A model generated the notes under the pieces. It saw only the letters and a list, made by a program, of their open reading frames with translations, searched no databases and was not told the DNA's origin. Made by a program: the position numbers and the translations under genes. From Henricia sp. BOLD:AAB3569 (lineage: Eukaryota > Echinodermata > Asteroidea > Spinulosida > Echinasteridae): a stretch of 64,000 bases of DNA. Positions 1-13,200 of the stretch are shown piece after piece; the stretch's first letter is position 1, and every line of letters starts with the position of its first letter. The DNA lies in NCBI GenBank assembly GCA_037783545.1, contig JBBELK010000397.1, positions 248,001-312,000 on the forward strand. Direction: 5' to 3'.

Positions 1-533
1 ATCTTAGCTACGACACATTGAAAAATGCCTTGCAATATCTAAAAGTTAGGATGTCTTAGCTAAGACATAAAAACTTGTATGTCTTTACTGTTGTGAGCGG
101 CGTTTCAATCGCATTCGTGTGTTTGCATACCATCGCGCATGTGTATTACATTACTTGCCGGTTGTTGCTGCCGTACGTACGCGTGACAGTGGCGTGAAAA
201 ACATCGTGAAAACTTTCAGAATTAACATATAGGCCCAGCTTGAATCGTAATTTCCTTTCAGTGAAAACTGAGTTTAAGAAAGACAAACTATCAAAAAATA
301 AACTTTTGATCCTAGTCATAATGCTCCTTTTGTCTGAATTGAGCAGGAAATTTTGAACAATTTTCTAAAGACATAACTTAGGACACGTATTAGGTGTCTT
401 AAATTTGATGTGTCCTAGGACACAAGTTAGGATACATGAATGTTTATTGCAAGGCAAAATAATCTATGATGTCTTAGTGATGTCAGAGTTAGGACGTCCT
501 AGGAGTTAGGACGTCCTAACTTTCTTATTGCAA
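1..533. repeat. Palindrome-rich repeat with AGGACGTCCTAA words
   Basis: Contains several copies of GTTAGGATGTCTTAGC, TGTCCTAGGACAC and TTAGGACGTCCTAA in both orientations. An inner pair ATGCCTTGCAATA (about 26) and TATTGCAAGGCA (about 445) is inverted. The left boundary may lie outside the window. Confidence 0.6.
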
Positions 534-881
534 TCCACCCCAGAACAGTAAATATGTGCAGACCTTATTTTTGGCATGTTTAAAATAAAAACATTAAACT
601 TATTAACACCTTTTATATACAGCATATAAATTATGAATATTCACAATGAGCACAAATACATGAATTATGCATAACCATCAATGTACAAGCAGCACAATTT
701 TTCATAAACAACGAAAAATTAATGTGAAAATATCCTGATTTTCTTGAGCATTTGGTACAGGTTTTTAAAGTTTGTAAAAGTGACAAACTCATCGAAGTAG
801 TTCGCATCAATGTTTTGTTTGCAAATGAACAGAACCTATATTATACAGATGTTTTTAACTTTTTCTCATGTAAACAACAAT

Positions 882-1084
882 AGACCTGTTCGGGGTTTCT
901 CGCACACAATGGAATTAGCATACTCATTTTTTTTTGGTACAGCGGATCTTTGACATACTATGGACCGGTTCCTAATCCTTTTGCTTATTGCCGAATGCCA
1001 TCTACTCGGGAACCAAACTATACATGTCAAAGGTCCCCTGTACCATAATAGATAAGTATGCTAATTATAATGTGTGCGAAAAAG
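882..1084. repeat. Inverted-repeat element, copy 1 (ACCTGTTCGGGG end)
   Basis: Closely similar to 24834-25055 along its length, including TGGACCGGTTCCTAATCC and ATGCCATCTACTCGGGAACC. The right end is eroded after GTGTGCGAAAA. It lies downstream of CARS2. Confidence 0.88.
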
Positions 1085-1218
1085 TACATTTCCTTCTAAC
1101 TACTGGCTTTTGATACACTAACCATTCGTCAGATTGGTTAAGCCTTTACCAAGATGAAAACAGGGTTGAAACTTTGATGACATTATGCGAATCAAGCTCC
1201 ACTTGCTGCCGCTGAAAT

Positions 1219-4200
1219 TTAGGATTTCTCACCGCCTTTTTTCTCGATGTATTCCCAAGTTGCTGAAGTTCCACGGTCCTGAAAAACAGAAAAATACACG
1301 ATTAAAGTGAGCCCAATAGACCCTATGCACTGGCAGCCATGTTGGGGGACAGGTCTTCTTATTTAAATGATGTGACAATAGATCCACAGATGGCCACCAT
1401 GGAAAAGATCTACAGTGGTGTTTGAACCGAGAATGATTACCATTTCATAAATATTTCTGTCTTGTCATCCAGTTTAGCAGAAACAGCCGAAATGGTTTTT
1501 TAAGCCGACACTTAAAGACGCAGGCTCGTCAATGCACGCGCGAGAAACAAATTCGAGCCACGAAATTCACCGCTCCATGCCTGTCAATGGAGCTGTAAAT
1601 TTCATGGCACGAATTTGTTCCTTGCGTACGCATTGATGAGCCTGCGTCTTTAAAAACCGGCTTGTGGAAGGTTTTTTGCTAATGTTTGCAACAGTGTATT
1701 TGTGCAGGGTATAAAAACTTATACTTATGAAGATTCCTGCTACTATGGAATTTAAACCACAGTGCCATAACTTAGTGCACATGTACCTTTATCTGCACTC
1801 CAGCCTGTAGCAGATTTTGTCGGACGTCATCACATTTTTGGAGTAGCTCAGCACGGCGATGTAGAGCCTTGTACTTCAACTTCTTAGACTTAGGGGCGTC
1901 TGAAACATAAACCCATGTTGGATCTTGGTTACACATTGATAATTTTCTAAACATTCAAAAGTATGTTTTTTTTTTTATGCAAGTCGCCCATTACAAGGGT
2001 AAGGGCTACCGAAGTTCATTATGGAGAAACCAGGGCCCAATTTCATAGAGCTGTTTAACAGCCCGTTTTCCGTTAACCGAGCGTCAGGCTATTTCATAGA
2101 CATCGTTAACGGTAAGCAACTGAAAACCTGCCTTAACCGCAGAGCCAAATTTTGCTTAAGATAGTGACGCAACAATGGCGGTTTCCAAGCGCGTGCATGC
2201 TTAAGCACGCCACAGTCGTGAAATAGCCTTAATGTTAGCACAACTTTTCTGCTACAGTAAGCACACGTTTTCAGCTAGCGCTTAAGCAGCTCTATGAAAT
2301 TGGGCCCTGCTCCTCACACCGAAACAAGACTGGAATTACTAGTCTCTTTATGATACAAGTGGGGCTGGGAGGGGTAACTAGTCCACATCGAGACAAGCAA
2401 GTTGCCTCTGCCCCTAATGATCAGGTCTAAAATCATGTTCTTTAATTTCCTAAGTCACCACTTTTTTTTAAAGACCCTGTAGATGATCTGTTTATGAGCG
2501 ATTCTGCGAATAAAACCATTATAAATCAAAAGAAAGACATCAACAAACTCATCCGAAGAAATTTCAGCTTTGTCAAATGTACCACGTTTAAAAAAAACAT
2601 GAAAATCCATATGCGTTTTCCTGGTCTTGGCGAGGTGTTTCAAATATTCGTTCTCAGTGGATCGGGTATACTATGTGGCTTGCGTCATGCACTCTGTGGC
2701 GCACATCTTATACTGCGTGTGCGCGCGATCCATATAAATGCATCGCGTTGGAACACGCACACGCAGTACACAGCGCCCATGCATTTTGGACCACGTAGAT
2801 GCGAACCAAAAATAAGTAAATCGTTTGCAAACGATCTAAATAATTTCATCTTTACGTATTATTTTCTGGTGAAATTATATCATTTTGAGCGGAAGCCTTT
2901 CATTGGGTAGTTGCTATTAATTCAATCTTTACTTTCAGAACTTTTCCCCCTGTAAACTCGTCGATTACTTTTTGGGGTCATTGCAAATGATCCACTGGGC
3001 CTTTAAGAGGCCGTACAAAGTTGTCAACATTTTCACGGTTCTACAGAGCGTAGTATTTTTCAAGATCCACTCCCTCCCCTGAAATACTACTTATGAACAT
3101 TTACTGTCAGTTCCATGAAATGTTAACATTTTACAGTGCATGTAAAGTCCCTCCCTCCCCTTTGTACATGTAGAACCGTGAAAATGTTGACAACTTTGGA
3201 CGGCCCTAAGGCCAAAAAAGATCATGTCTCATTTCTGGTTCGGAGTTGGTTCCACAAGTGACGCACCTAGTCTACACACAGCCTCTGTGAACTGACCTGA
3301 AGTGACCTGCGTTACCTCTGACCCCTTGAGGTCATCTTCCAGCGGTGTTTGTAGCGCCCATTTCCTGACTTCACTTCGTAGGTTGATGAGCGCGTCCATC
3401 GTGACCGACAGTGGAGTAGTTGATCTGACGGCTGCGGCATCCTGGCAAAGTGAGAACAATCAAATGTTCAGTGAAGAAAAGTAAATGACAAACTAAACAA
3501 TGGCAGAACTTGAATGTTGCAAGGGACAACCCTCCAGGAAGAAGATAAAGGATGTATTTGAAACCATGTTCTCATGTGGGAAAAACACGAGAATGGAGTT
3601 TCAAATTCCTAAAACAAACATGCGAACATCGTACAAGATTCTGACTTCTCGCTCAGTGGGGAGTGAATGTAGAACACTCACGAACAAATATGGCTAACAA
3701 AGAAGAAATGGTTACTGTTTGAAGCAACATGCAGCTTAAGTTAACAGCATGATTTGACAGTACAGGAGAAAAACAACAGCATAAAACAACATGAGATTAG
3801 AGGTTTAAAAACTTGATATGTAAGATGCTCTGGCGGAATTATTATTATTATTTATTATTATTTATTCGGCCAATACATGAAAAACAAGCACACACAAATT
3901 ACATGCATTGAACAATAGAGCCTTTGCACGGCGGCCATGACAGGAGGGAATCACATTGTTACATGTGTCATGCATGAGTAGGTGCTTTGTGGTTCTATTG
4001 TTACATCATTTAAATAAGAAAACCTGCCCCCTGTCATGGCCGCCGGTGCAGAAGCTCTATTAACAAAAGTTACATAAGAAAGCACAATTTACGATCGATG
4101 TAATACTGAATAATGCAGAGAAAAATAGACAGGAGTGAACTAGGACAAAACATTCCAAGCCGGCCAGGAAAGCAAAAGTGAACCTAAACACTGTAGCCCT

Positions 4201-7200
4201 AAAGCCTGCTTACCCTCTGTGCCCCCTGCCGCCTACTTTAAAATGTCTGGCAGCAAGTTATCCTTGAGCCAGCAATGAGCTGGCAGCAAATTTGGCTAGG
4301 AGTTCAGCATGAATCACTAAATTTAGCTGATACAGAATTTGATTCCACCAAACATTCAAAAGGTATTTTTGATAGAGAGGAATCTTTAGGAGTTATGAGG
4401 TTCATCATGTAGGGTTTGTCAAAAAAACAACCAACCTTTCGACTTTGGAACTGAACCCCCAGTGCGTGCAGTGTGCGGCTGATGTATGAGGCTACAGCTG
4501 CTAGGGTCCCTGGATATCGTGGCACACTCATGTCATGCTGTAATATGAATAAAAATCATGACAAGATTAAACCAGTATTGCAAGTCACATCACCAAAACA
4601 ACTTGACTCAATTCAAGTCACATAGTGGCTCTTCTGGGATACAGATGGTACAAAATGCCAAATGGTTCAGTGAGGGGATTCACAAAACACTGCCAGATTA
4701 CAGGATTGGAAAACTGTTAGTGCTGAGCGTGATCCAATTCCGTTGGAATTTGCAGAACACGTTTGGGATATAGAGTTTAAACAACTCTCAGGCAAAATTT
4801 GAAGTTTCTCTGGAAATTCCTTCAGTTCCAAAATAGCGAACACTTCAGACGCAATGTTTCCCGAAAGCGGCGTCTGCTTGCGCGAAAACCGATTTAATGT
4901 GATGGCAGGGCGTTTTAGCTAGATTCGCCAATAACTCAGTCTGTTTAAATGGGAAATTTTGGAAATTTGCAGAACACGTTTGGGATATAGAACTGTTTAA
5001 GCAGGCAAAATTTGAAGTTTGTCTGGAAATTCATTCAGTTCTAAAATAACGAACACTTCAGACGCAATGTGAGGGACGGAAATCAAGAGACAAATGCCTT
5101 TCTTTCGTCAACAACAAATGAAAACTAAAGTGAACCCGTTTGTTTACCTTCTACTGATACACACACCCAGTTTATCACATGTTGAAATTGACTTTACAGT
5201 TTTATGCGAGGTTGTTTTTATGCGTGAGGGACAGATAATCAATAAAATTGACCAAAAAGGAATTTTTTTACATGCATTTTCAACTATTTCACGAAAATGT
5301 GATGGCACAGTGTTCCCAGTCAAATTTATTCTATTAATTTTTGTAATATGATTGTAAAATATGGACATTTCTTTCCAGATCGAGGTATTATTTTGATTAA
5401 TTTAAGAAATTTTGAAATCTTCATCCAGTGTTTACCAGTTTTGGATCACGCTCTGCTATCTCCACATATGATTAAAATCTGAATCTACGTTCCCAAAAAA
5501 AAATGAAAAACTGTATCCATGCTTTCAAGAAATTGTGCAAACCCACTGTCCTATTTAGGCCGGTTTCCTTGAGCTCGCTATACTGCACAGAAAATGAAGC
5601 CATAATACCACGGGAGTTTCGTTGCCAAGTTTCATGAGGACATCAAACAAATGCGTGTTCACATGCACTTAAATAAATTCCTCTTCAATTATCATTTTCT
5701 TATTTATAAAAAGATATCTCGGACGGAATCATTGCATTTGACAGTTGAAACTTGTGAAGCAACAAAAGGCCAGCCCCGTCATACCTGATGTTGTTTACTG
5801 CCAATCGCCATGTTGCCAACTCGAACCAACTCCATGATGGCATCCAATCCACGTTTGGTATCAAAATCATCAGCTATAGATTTCGTGAACTGAGTCCGAG
5901 TATCGGCGAGTCTACGGTGAGACAAAATATACGATGACAGACTTAACTACAGCCTAATACTCTTCAATGAGTTAAGCATTGCAACTGGAAGCAACTGAAC
6001 TGATCAGCTGCTGTCGACGTGTGCGTAGCGTGCTCATCGACAGCAACTGATCAGTTGCGCAACTAGCGGCAACTGGGAGCATCCAGCAATGCCTACATTT
6101 CCAGAGTGAGCACATCAACACGGCAACTCGGTAAAGCCTAGAGTACATTGACCTTGCAACTGGAAGCAACTGTTGCTTGCAGTTGCTGTCGATGTGCGCG
6201 CACATGATCAGATACACGCATGAAACTGTCAGCAACTAGTTGCAAGTATGCATACATCGACGCAACTGACCGCAACTGGGTACAACTAGTTGCCAGAAAG
6301 TAGAACATGAGCAACTTGTGACAACTGGGATTTTTCCAGTTGCCAGTAGTTGCAAGTGCGCATACATCGACCTTTTTAAGCAACTGATCAGTTGCTCCCA
6401 TTTGCTGCAAGTTGCTTCTAGTTGCCGGAAACACCAGTTGCCACTAGTTGCTTCCAGTTGCAATTTCGATGTACGCTAGGCTTTACACCTTATAAATGAG
6501 TGACTAAAAAAAAAAAAAAAATTGACTGTTCTGTGTCATTGCTAAGTCAATCTAAGGGTGGTTTAATGAAACAAAAGGTCAGAAAAATAACAAAGTTTAC
6601 TCTACTCACTTCTGCATGAGAGTAGCTTCGCTGATCTCTCTAGCCATCAGATGACCTTTGACATACGCATCGGCGTCATTTAGGAATGACGATAGTTGCC
6701 TGCAAATCTGAACAGCGTGATGAACCGTTTCCTCAGAGTACTCGATATCTGCGAATGTGTAAATTGGGTTGAATTGCCACAAAATTTGAAAAGTTTCATT
6801 AAGCCAGATATGCTGTGTCAGCATTTATCTGAATCAGAAAACTTTTATTTAAAATATACGCTTCAAAAAGCGCAAACTATAATCTGGCCGGAAGATTAAG
6901 GAGCCTGAATGATGTAACATTTTATCGGTCAGAAATATGAATGACCACCTCTTGTGGCAAGGCTGACTGCACCCAGTTATACTTCCATGAGGATATTCTT
7001 CTGGAGGTTTTTTCCACAAGGTACAAAGCACCAGCCTCTGTAAAAGCCACTGAGGCAGGGTGCGCCACTATGCCCAAGTGCCTCCCTGAGCTCCTGCACC
7101 TCAAGGGTTGTTTGGGAGATGTACAGATTCAGAGATGAGCTCATCCCACGCAGGTTCATTCAAAATGTGTTTTCTAAGACTCTTTAACTGCAGAATTCTG

Positions 7201-10200
7201 CAAAAAAACTGCAGAAATCTTGAAGCAGAACAGTCTTGAAAGTGATTTCAAAGTGATTGGTCGATCAGTGCCTTGTTATCCACAAATTTACTGTATTCAA
7301 CAAACTTTTGTTCTGATCAAGATTTATTTTAAAAGAAAATTGCATTTCTTGTTTTGAACCATAAAGCACGTTTCATGAAATGAATGTACAGTTGGACCTC
7401 GATAGTAAGAGTACTGTTAATAAAATAATATGCTTATAACAAGGACAGTTTTTGGTCCCAATCCTTTGTTCTTTTCATTCCTGATAATACAAGGCTCCTG
7501 TTATAACAAGGTAATCTACAAAGTCTCAAGGGCATCTTATTAATGAGATTCAATTGTACAAAGCTTTTCTCTCACCATTACTGTATTTTGACATGAGACA
7601 GAGAACTCTGAAGTGGTTGGCCGTGTAGGTCTGAAGGAACTCTTCAATGCTTACTACGTTCTTTAAGGATTTAGACATCTTGTTAGGGTCACTCTTCCGG
7701 AATAAATGACCTGATCAAAAAACAATGACAGACAAATTAATTATTACTTTCTTCAAAACAACTCAATTTTAAACACTTGAGTTTTTAAATTGTTAATATC
7801 GTATTGAATAATTACCAAGCAACAAAAGAAGTGCAAATTTTCTTCAGAATTAGGTTATTTTTTTTCCATTTAAGTTGACATAAAAATAAATGTGAAATGT
7901 TCTTCCACAGTAAAGGGGGCATTTTGGCAACACAGATCATATTTTCGAGGAAATACCTTTGTCTGGTCTCAAAATAAAAGAAATAAGTTGTACTTAGGCC
8001 CAAAAAGGGTTACAAATAGTGTGACAACATGCCTTTCTAAAAACCCTGTGTACAAATTTCCAATATAACATTCGTAACCAGGACGGCCTAAAATGTAACA
8101 CAAGTGTCCGTCCCAGTTACGAGCGTATATTGGAAATTTTTACACAGGGTTTTCAAAAGGCATGTTGTTGCACTATTTGTAACTTTTTTTGGGCCTAAGT
8201 TATCTTTTCAGAACTACTGAAACTTATTTCCTTTATTTTGAGATCAGACAAAGGTAATTTCTGGAAAATATTAGCTGTGTTGCCAAAATGCCCCCTTTAC
8301 CGTGGAAAGACCCATATACAGTGCAGTGGCCCCTTTTCATCCATGAATAAATAATATGCTAACAACTTTCTGCTTTCTGCTTCACCCCTATTTACCTGAG
8401 TGGAGAAAGTACCTCGTCCATGAGTTTGAATTGAAGCAGCCTTCACATTGGGCAATCTCATTATTGTGATGGGGGAAGGCAAGGTCACGACCTCCAGTGT
8501 GGATGTCGAGGTGCTCTCCAAATATTTCACTGTCACAATAAAAACACAAAACATGATAATGGACTTAAAGATAGTATACATGATTGGTAAACTGTTACAA
8601 ATAGTTTTATCCCCCTGTGTGATTGAAGATGTGCATGATTAAAACCAACCCGAGCAAAAACCAGCTCCGTACTTCGTATAACTTTTGAGAAAACAGTCAA
8701 AAAAGGGTTTGCAGTCATTTCACCCCAAAACCATTTCGCCCTGAACAGCCTGTGCGCGAAGTGGTGTTTGGACGAAGTAATTTGGGGCGAAATGGCACTC
8801 GGGCGAAGTGGTTTGGGGCGAAATGGCACTTGGGCAAAATGGTTTTGGGGCGAATTAAATTTTCGTCTCATGAGACGAAAACTAATTGTTTTACTAATTT
8901 CTCAAAGACTATAGCACTTCAGACAAAACCATTTCAGTGGAAGTTTTCTACGGTCATCATGTTTATATTGTGTAAGTTAGGCGTAAATCTGTTAACATTT
9001 CTGATTTTCGAGATTACCAACAATTTTCAGTTCCTGATCAGAATGGAAGTTTGTTGAATACAGTGAACATGTGGATAGTAAGACACTGATCGACCAATCA
9101 CTTTGAAATCGCTTTCAAAACTGTTCTGCTTTGGTGATTTTTTGAACAAAGTGATTTTCACATTAAAGATATACTGACAGTCCGTGCGTTTTGGGTGTGG
9201 CACCTTGAAAAATAAAGGTTTTTTGAATTGATATTTTTCTAGAAATATAAAAGTTATTCGCTTTCAAATGAGACATCAACAGAAAAAAAATCGACCAACG
9301 TTTAGTTATCAAACAATTATTGGCGGTCTGCCAATAATTCAAGGCGTAGACTACCCCAAGTCTGACCTCCCGTGCTTGGTCTGCAACATTTAAAAATGAC
9401 AAGTCTTTACTTGGCCATGGCGGAGCACTCTATATGCCAACCAGGGCGCCCTCTACCGTCGCCCCATGGAGAATGCCACCACGGCTCATCAGGCTTGGCA
9501 GCTTTCCAAAGCGCAAAATCGTCAGGGTTTTTCTTGTCGGTATCCCGTTTCCCCGGCTCCATGTGATGAGTGGCTAGTTTCTTGTAGCGTAGTGGCCCAA
9601 AGGCATGCACGTCAAAATACACATTGCCTGTTTAGGCGAAAAAAGAAAGGCCAGTTAAAGGTATATTTTGGTCAAGATTGGGTGATTTTGATATGAAAAC
9701 ATGATTCAAAAGTACTCCTTAAAGGTAGTGTACATCATTTGCAGTGACCCCAATTTTTTTTTTCATGAGTTGACAAGAAAAACCATACTAAAAGTATTTG
9801 TTCCACCGTACCGAGTTCCACAAAACCCTTGCTGAAACGAGTTGAGCTAGGCTGTATTCAGGAATATATATGATTGATTAGCAAGTGACGGTGATCGCAA
9901 AACACCACATTATTTTAGTTCAGTCCAAAATGGCATTTTGTGTGATTTACCAATCATGTGTTCTACCTTTAAAAACCTCTTACTTGGAATAATTGTGAGA
10001 AATTAACGACTTTTGCAAAAGACTTTTTGTACCATTCAACTTATCACAAAAATCATGCATGGATCTTCGAAGTTTTTAGAAGTGGGTCTTTCCACAGTAA
10101 AGGGGTGCGCATTTTGGCAACACAGACTATATTTTCGAGGAAATACCTTTGTCTGGTCTCAAAATAAAAGAAATAAGTTTAAGTTGTTCTGAAGAGATAA

Positions 10201-13200
10201 CTTAGGCCCCAAAAAGGTTACAAATAGTGTGACAACATGCCTTTCTAAAAACCCAGTGTACAAATTTCAAACATACGCTCCTAACCGGGACAGACACTTG
10301 TGTTATATTTTAGGCCGTCCCGGTTACAAGCGTATACAGAAATTTGTACACAGGGTTTTTAGAAAGGCATGTTATCACACTATTTGTAACACTTTTTGAG
10401 CCTAAGTTATCTCTTCAGAACAGCTGAAACTCATTTCTTTTATTTTGAGACCAGACAAAGGTGTTTTCTGGAAAATATGGTCTGTGTTAACAAAATGCCT
10501 CCTTTACCGTGGAAAGACTCGTGTATTATTGCACCTATGTGGCTAAAATTTTTACAGGGCAGCTTTATGGGCTTACTTATCACAAGTGGAAATAACACCT
10601 TTTTTAACAGTTTACCAATTATGCGTTCTACCTTTTAAAACCTCTTGCTTGGAATAATCGTTCAACCATATAAACCATATTGGTATGTCACTAAAACAGA
10701 CAGGTACCTTTTTCTGTAGGGTAAGCATAACCATTCTCAATAATTCGCTTGATGAATCTGATGATATGTGGTATATGGTCTGTCACACGCGGGCTTACGG
10801 CAGCTGGTAAAACCTTCATAAAACAAACAGCAAATTTCAGATTTATAGATTTCTCAACCAAAACAAAAGCAATGTACATATATTAGAAAGATATTCTTTC
10901 CACCTAGGACGTTTTATTAAGAGCCACTGAAGCAGGGTATGCCACTCTGCCTGAAGCACTTTCAGGAGCGGATGCAGTGGTCAGCTCAACCCACACAGGT
11001 TCAATCAGGATGACAATAAGCAAAACATTTCATTTTTTTCCAAACGGGTCCTCTTGGACCTGGAGGAAATCACCGAAGCAGAACAGTCTTGAAAGCAATG
11101 CATACATGTAGTTTCAAACTGTCAATCAACCGAACCCGCCGACTAATCACAACAGAGCTAGCAGACAGCGCCCACATAGGTCAAAGTGCATTGCCACACA
11201 AACCAACATCACGTGATTTTCTGCCCATACGTTGTACGCGGCATTCCGGGTGAATTTTTGGTTTCAAGGCCGGGCTATTCGCTGTTCAAAGGCAAGAAAG
11301 CGAATGTTTATGAATATATGACATCTCTGTATCACTGGCCTTTTACTAAGTGCGTGCTATGGTAACTGTAGACCCTAAAATATGAATACCTTCGAGTTTT
11401 CTCCAATGAATCTGTGCTTTCCGTTGAAATCCCATTGGTTTGTGCAGTGTGTGTGTGTGGACATTTTGACGATAGCATGTGAGGCATAGCAACAATATCC
11501 AAGGGGGGCGGGGTTAACTTGGCAATCTCGGAACTATGCATTCCAATGTGATTGGTTGATCACTGTATTCAACAAACGTCTGTTCTGATCAGGAATACAG
11601 TCGAACCTCGATAATAGGAGCACTGTTAATACAACATTCTGCTTATAACAAGGACAATTTTAGGTCCCAGATCTTTGTTCTTCATTATTTTCATTCCTGA
11701 TAATACAAGGTTCCTGTTATAACAAGGTAATCTGCAAAGTCCCAAGGACCTCTTATTAAAGGTCATTGTATCATTTGCAATGATCCAATTTTGTTTTTCA
11801 TGAGTTAACAAGAAAAACCTTACTCAAAGTGTTGATAGCAATGGTAACAAACACCATATGAATTCAAATGGCATTTCATGCTGTAAATTGACAACCAAAG
11901 GTGGTTTTCTTACCATTCACTTGTACACAAAATCCATATTTCAAGGTTTTCTGAAGCACTGATGCATCTAAGTAGCTAAAATTTTTCTCAGGCTAGTTTA
12001 CCACCATTCTTCCTTAGAAATGTTACACTTTTATTCCACGAATCTGTAAAAGTTTTATCTTGCAAATGATACACAGGGCCTTTAAAGAGGTTTGACTAGA
12101 TATTTTAAGAAATATTGGTTTCTTTTTTGGGAGAGTACATTATCGGGAAATAAAACAATGAAGAACAAGATAGAACCAAACAAGCAAAACGTCGTATTAA
12201 CAGTGCTCTTATATCAATATTTGACACTAGTTATTCCATATTCACCTGCATTCTCTCCATGTCTCGGAAGAACTCTGCCTCATATTTCCTAGTGAGTGTG
12301 TAGAAGTCGACTCCTTCCTCATGCGATCTCTGTATGATCTTACTGTCAATGTCCGTTATTGCTAGAGCTTGAACTACATTGATGTTGTAGAACTCGGTCA
12401 GAATTCGCCGGATGATGTCAAATCGGACGTAACAGCTATCAAATTGAAAGATTGACGAATTTCACTGTTATTTGAGAGCTTGAGAGTCCATACCGGCTTA
12501 ACACATTTATTGTTCTTAAAATCTGGTTTAAAGATAGTATACATGATTGGTAAACTGTTACAAATAGTTTTATCCCCCTGTATGAATGAAGATATGCATG
12601 ATTAAAACCAACCTGAGCAAAAACCAGCTTCGTACTTCGTCTAACTTTTGAGAAAACAGTCAAAAAAAGTCATTTTGCCTCAAAACCACTTCGCCCTGAA
12701 CCATTTCGCCCTAAATCTCGGCCTGCATGTGCACGAAGTGGTTTTGGGGCGAAGTAGCATTTGGGCGATGTAGTGTTTAGACGAAGTGATTTGGGGCGAA
12801 ATGGCACTCGGGCGAAGTAGTTTGGGGGCGAATTGAATTTTCGTCACATGAGACGAAAACTAATTGTTTTACTCATTTCTCAAAGACTATAGCACTCCAG
12901 ACAAAACAATTTCAGGGAAAGTTTTCTACGGTCATCGTGTTTATATTGTGTAAGTTAGGGGTAAATCTGTGAACATTTCTGATTTTCGAGATACCAATCG
13001 TGTACACTGCCTTTAAGTTTTTGCTCCACTGAATAATAAGAACTTCCATTCTTTTGCAATTCTGGCCAAAGAATGAGCTTGTGTTATGATGGTTTTTAGA
13101 AAAGAGTTGATCATGAGTAGTTGACCATAGCTTCAGGCCTTGTGTACAAAACATTTTGAAAAACCTCAGTCACATTTAGATTTTAAAAAGGTTTTTTTTC

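Noticed and set aside
2494..2910. 138-codon plus-strand open frame
   Set aside because: It lies wholly inside the dispersed element 2468-3006, whose near-identical copy is at 27423-27952; the frame is not preserved as a protein and has no known domain.
6138..6463. Minus-strand frames rich in Q, L, A and S
   Set aside because: Produced by the CAACTG-rich MITE; low complexity, no homology.
8533..9057. Overlapping 101- and 112-codon frames
   Set aside because: They cross the GGGGCGAA tandem core of a repeat present three times in the window.
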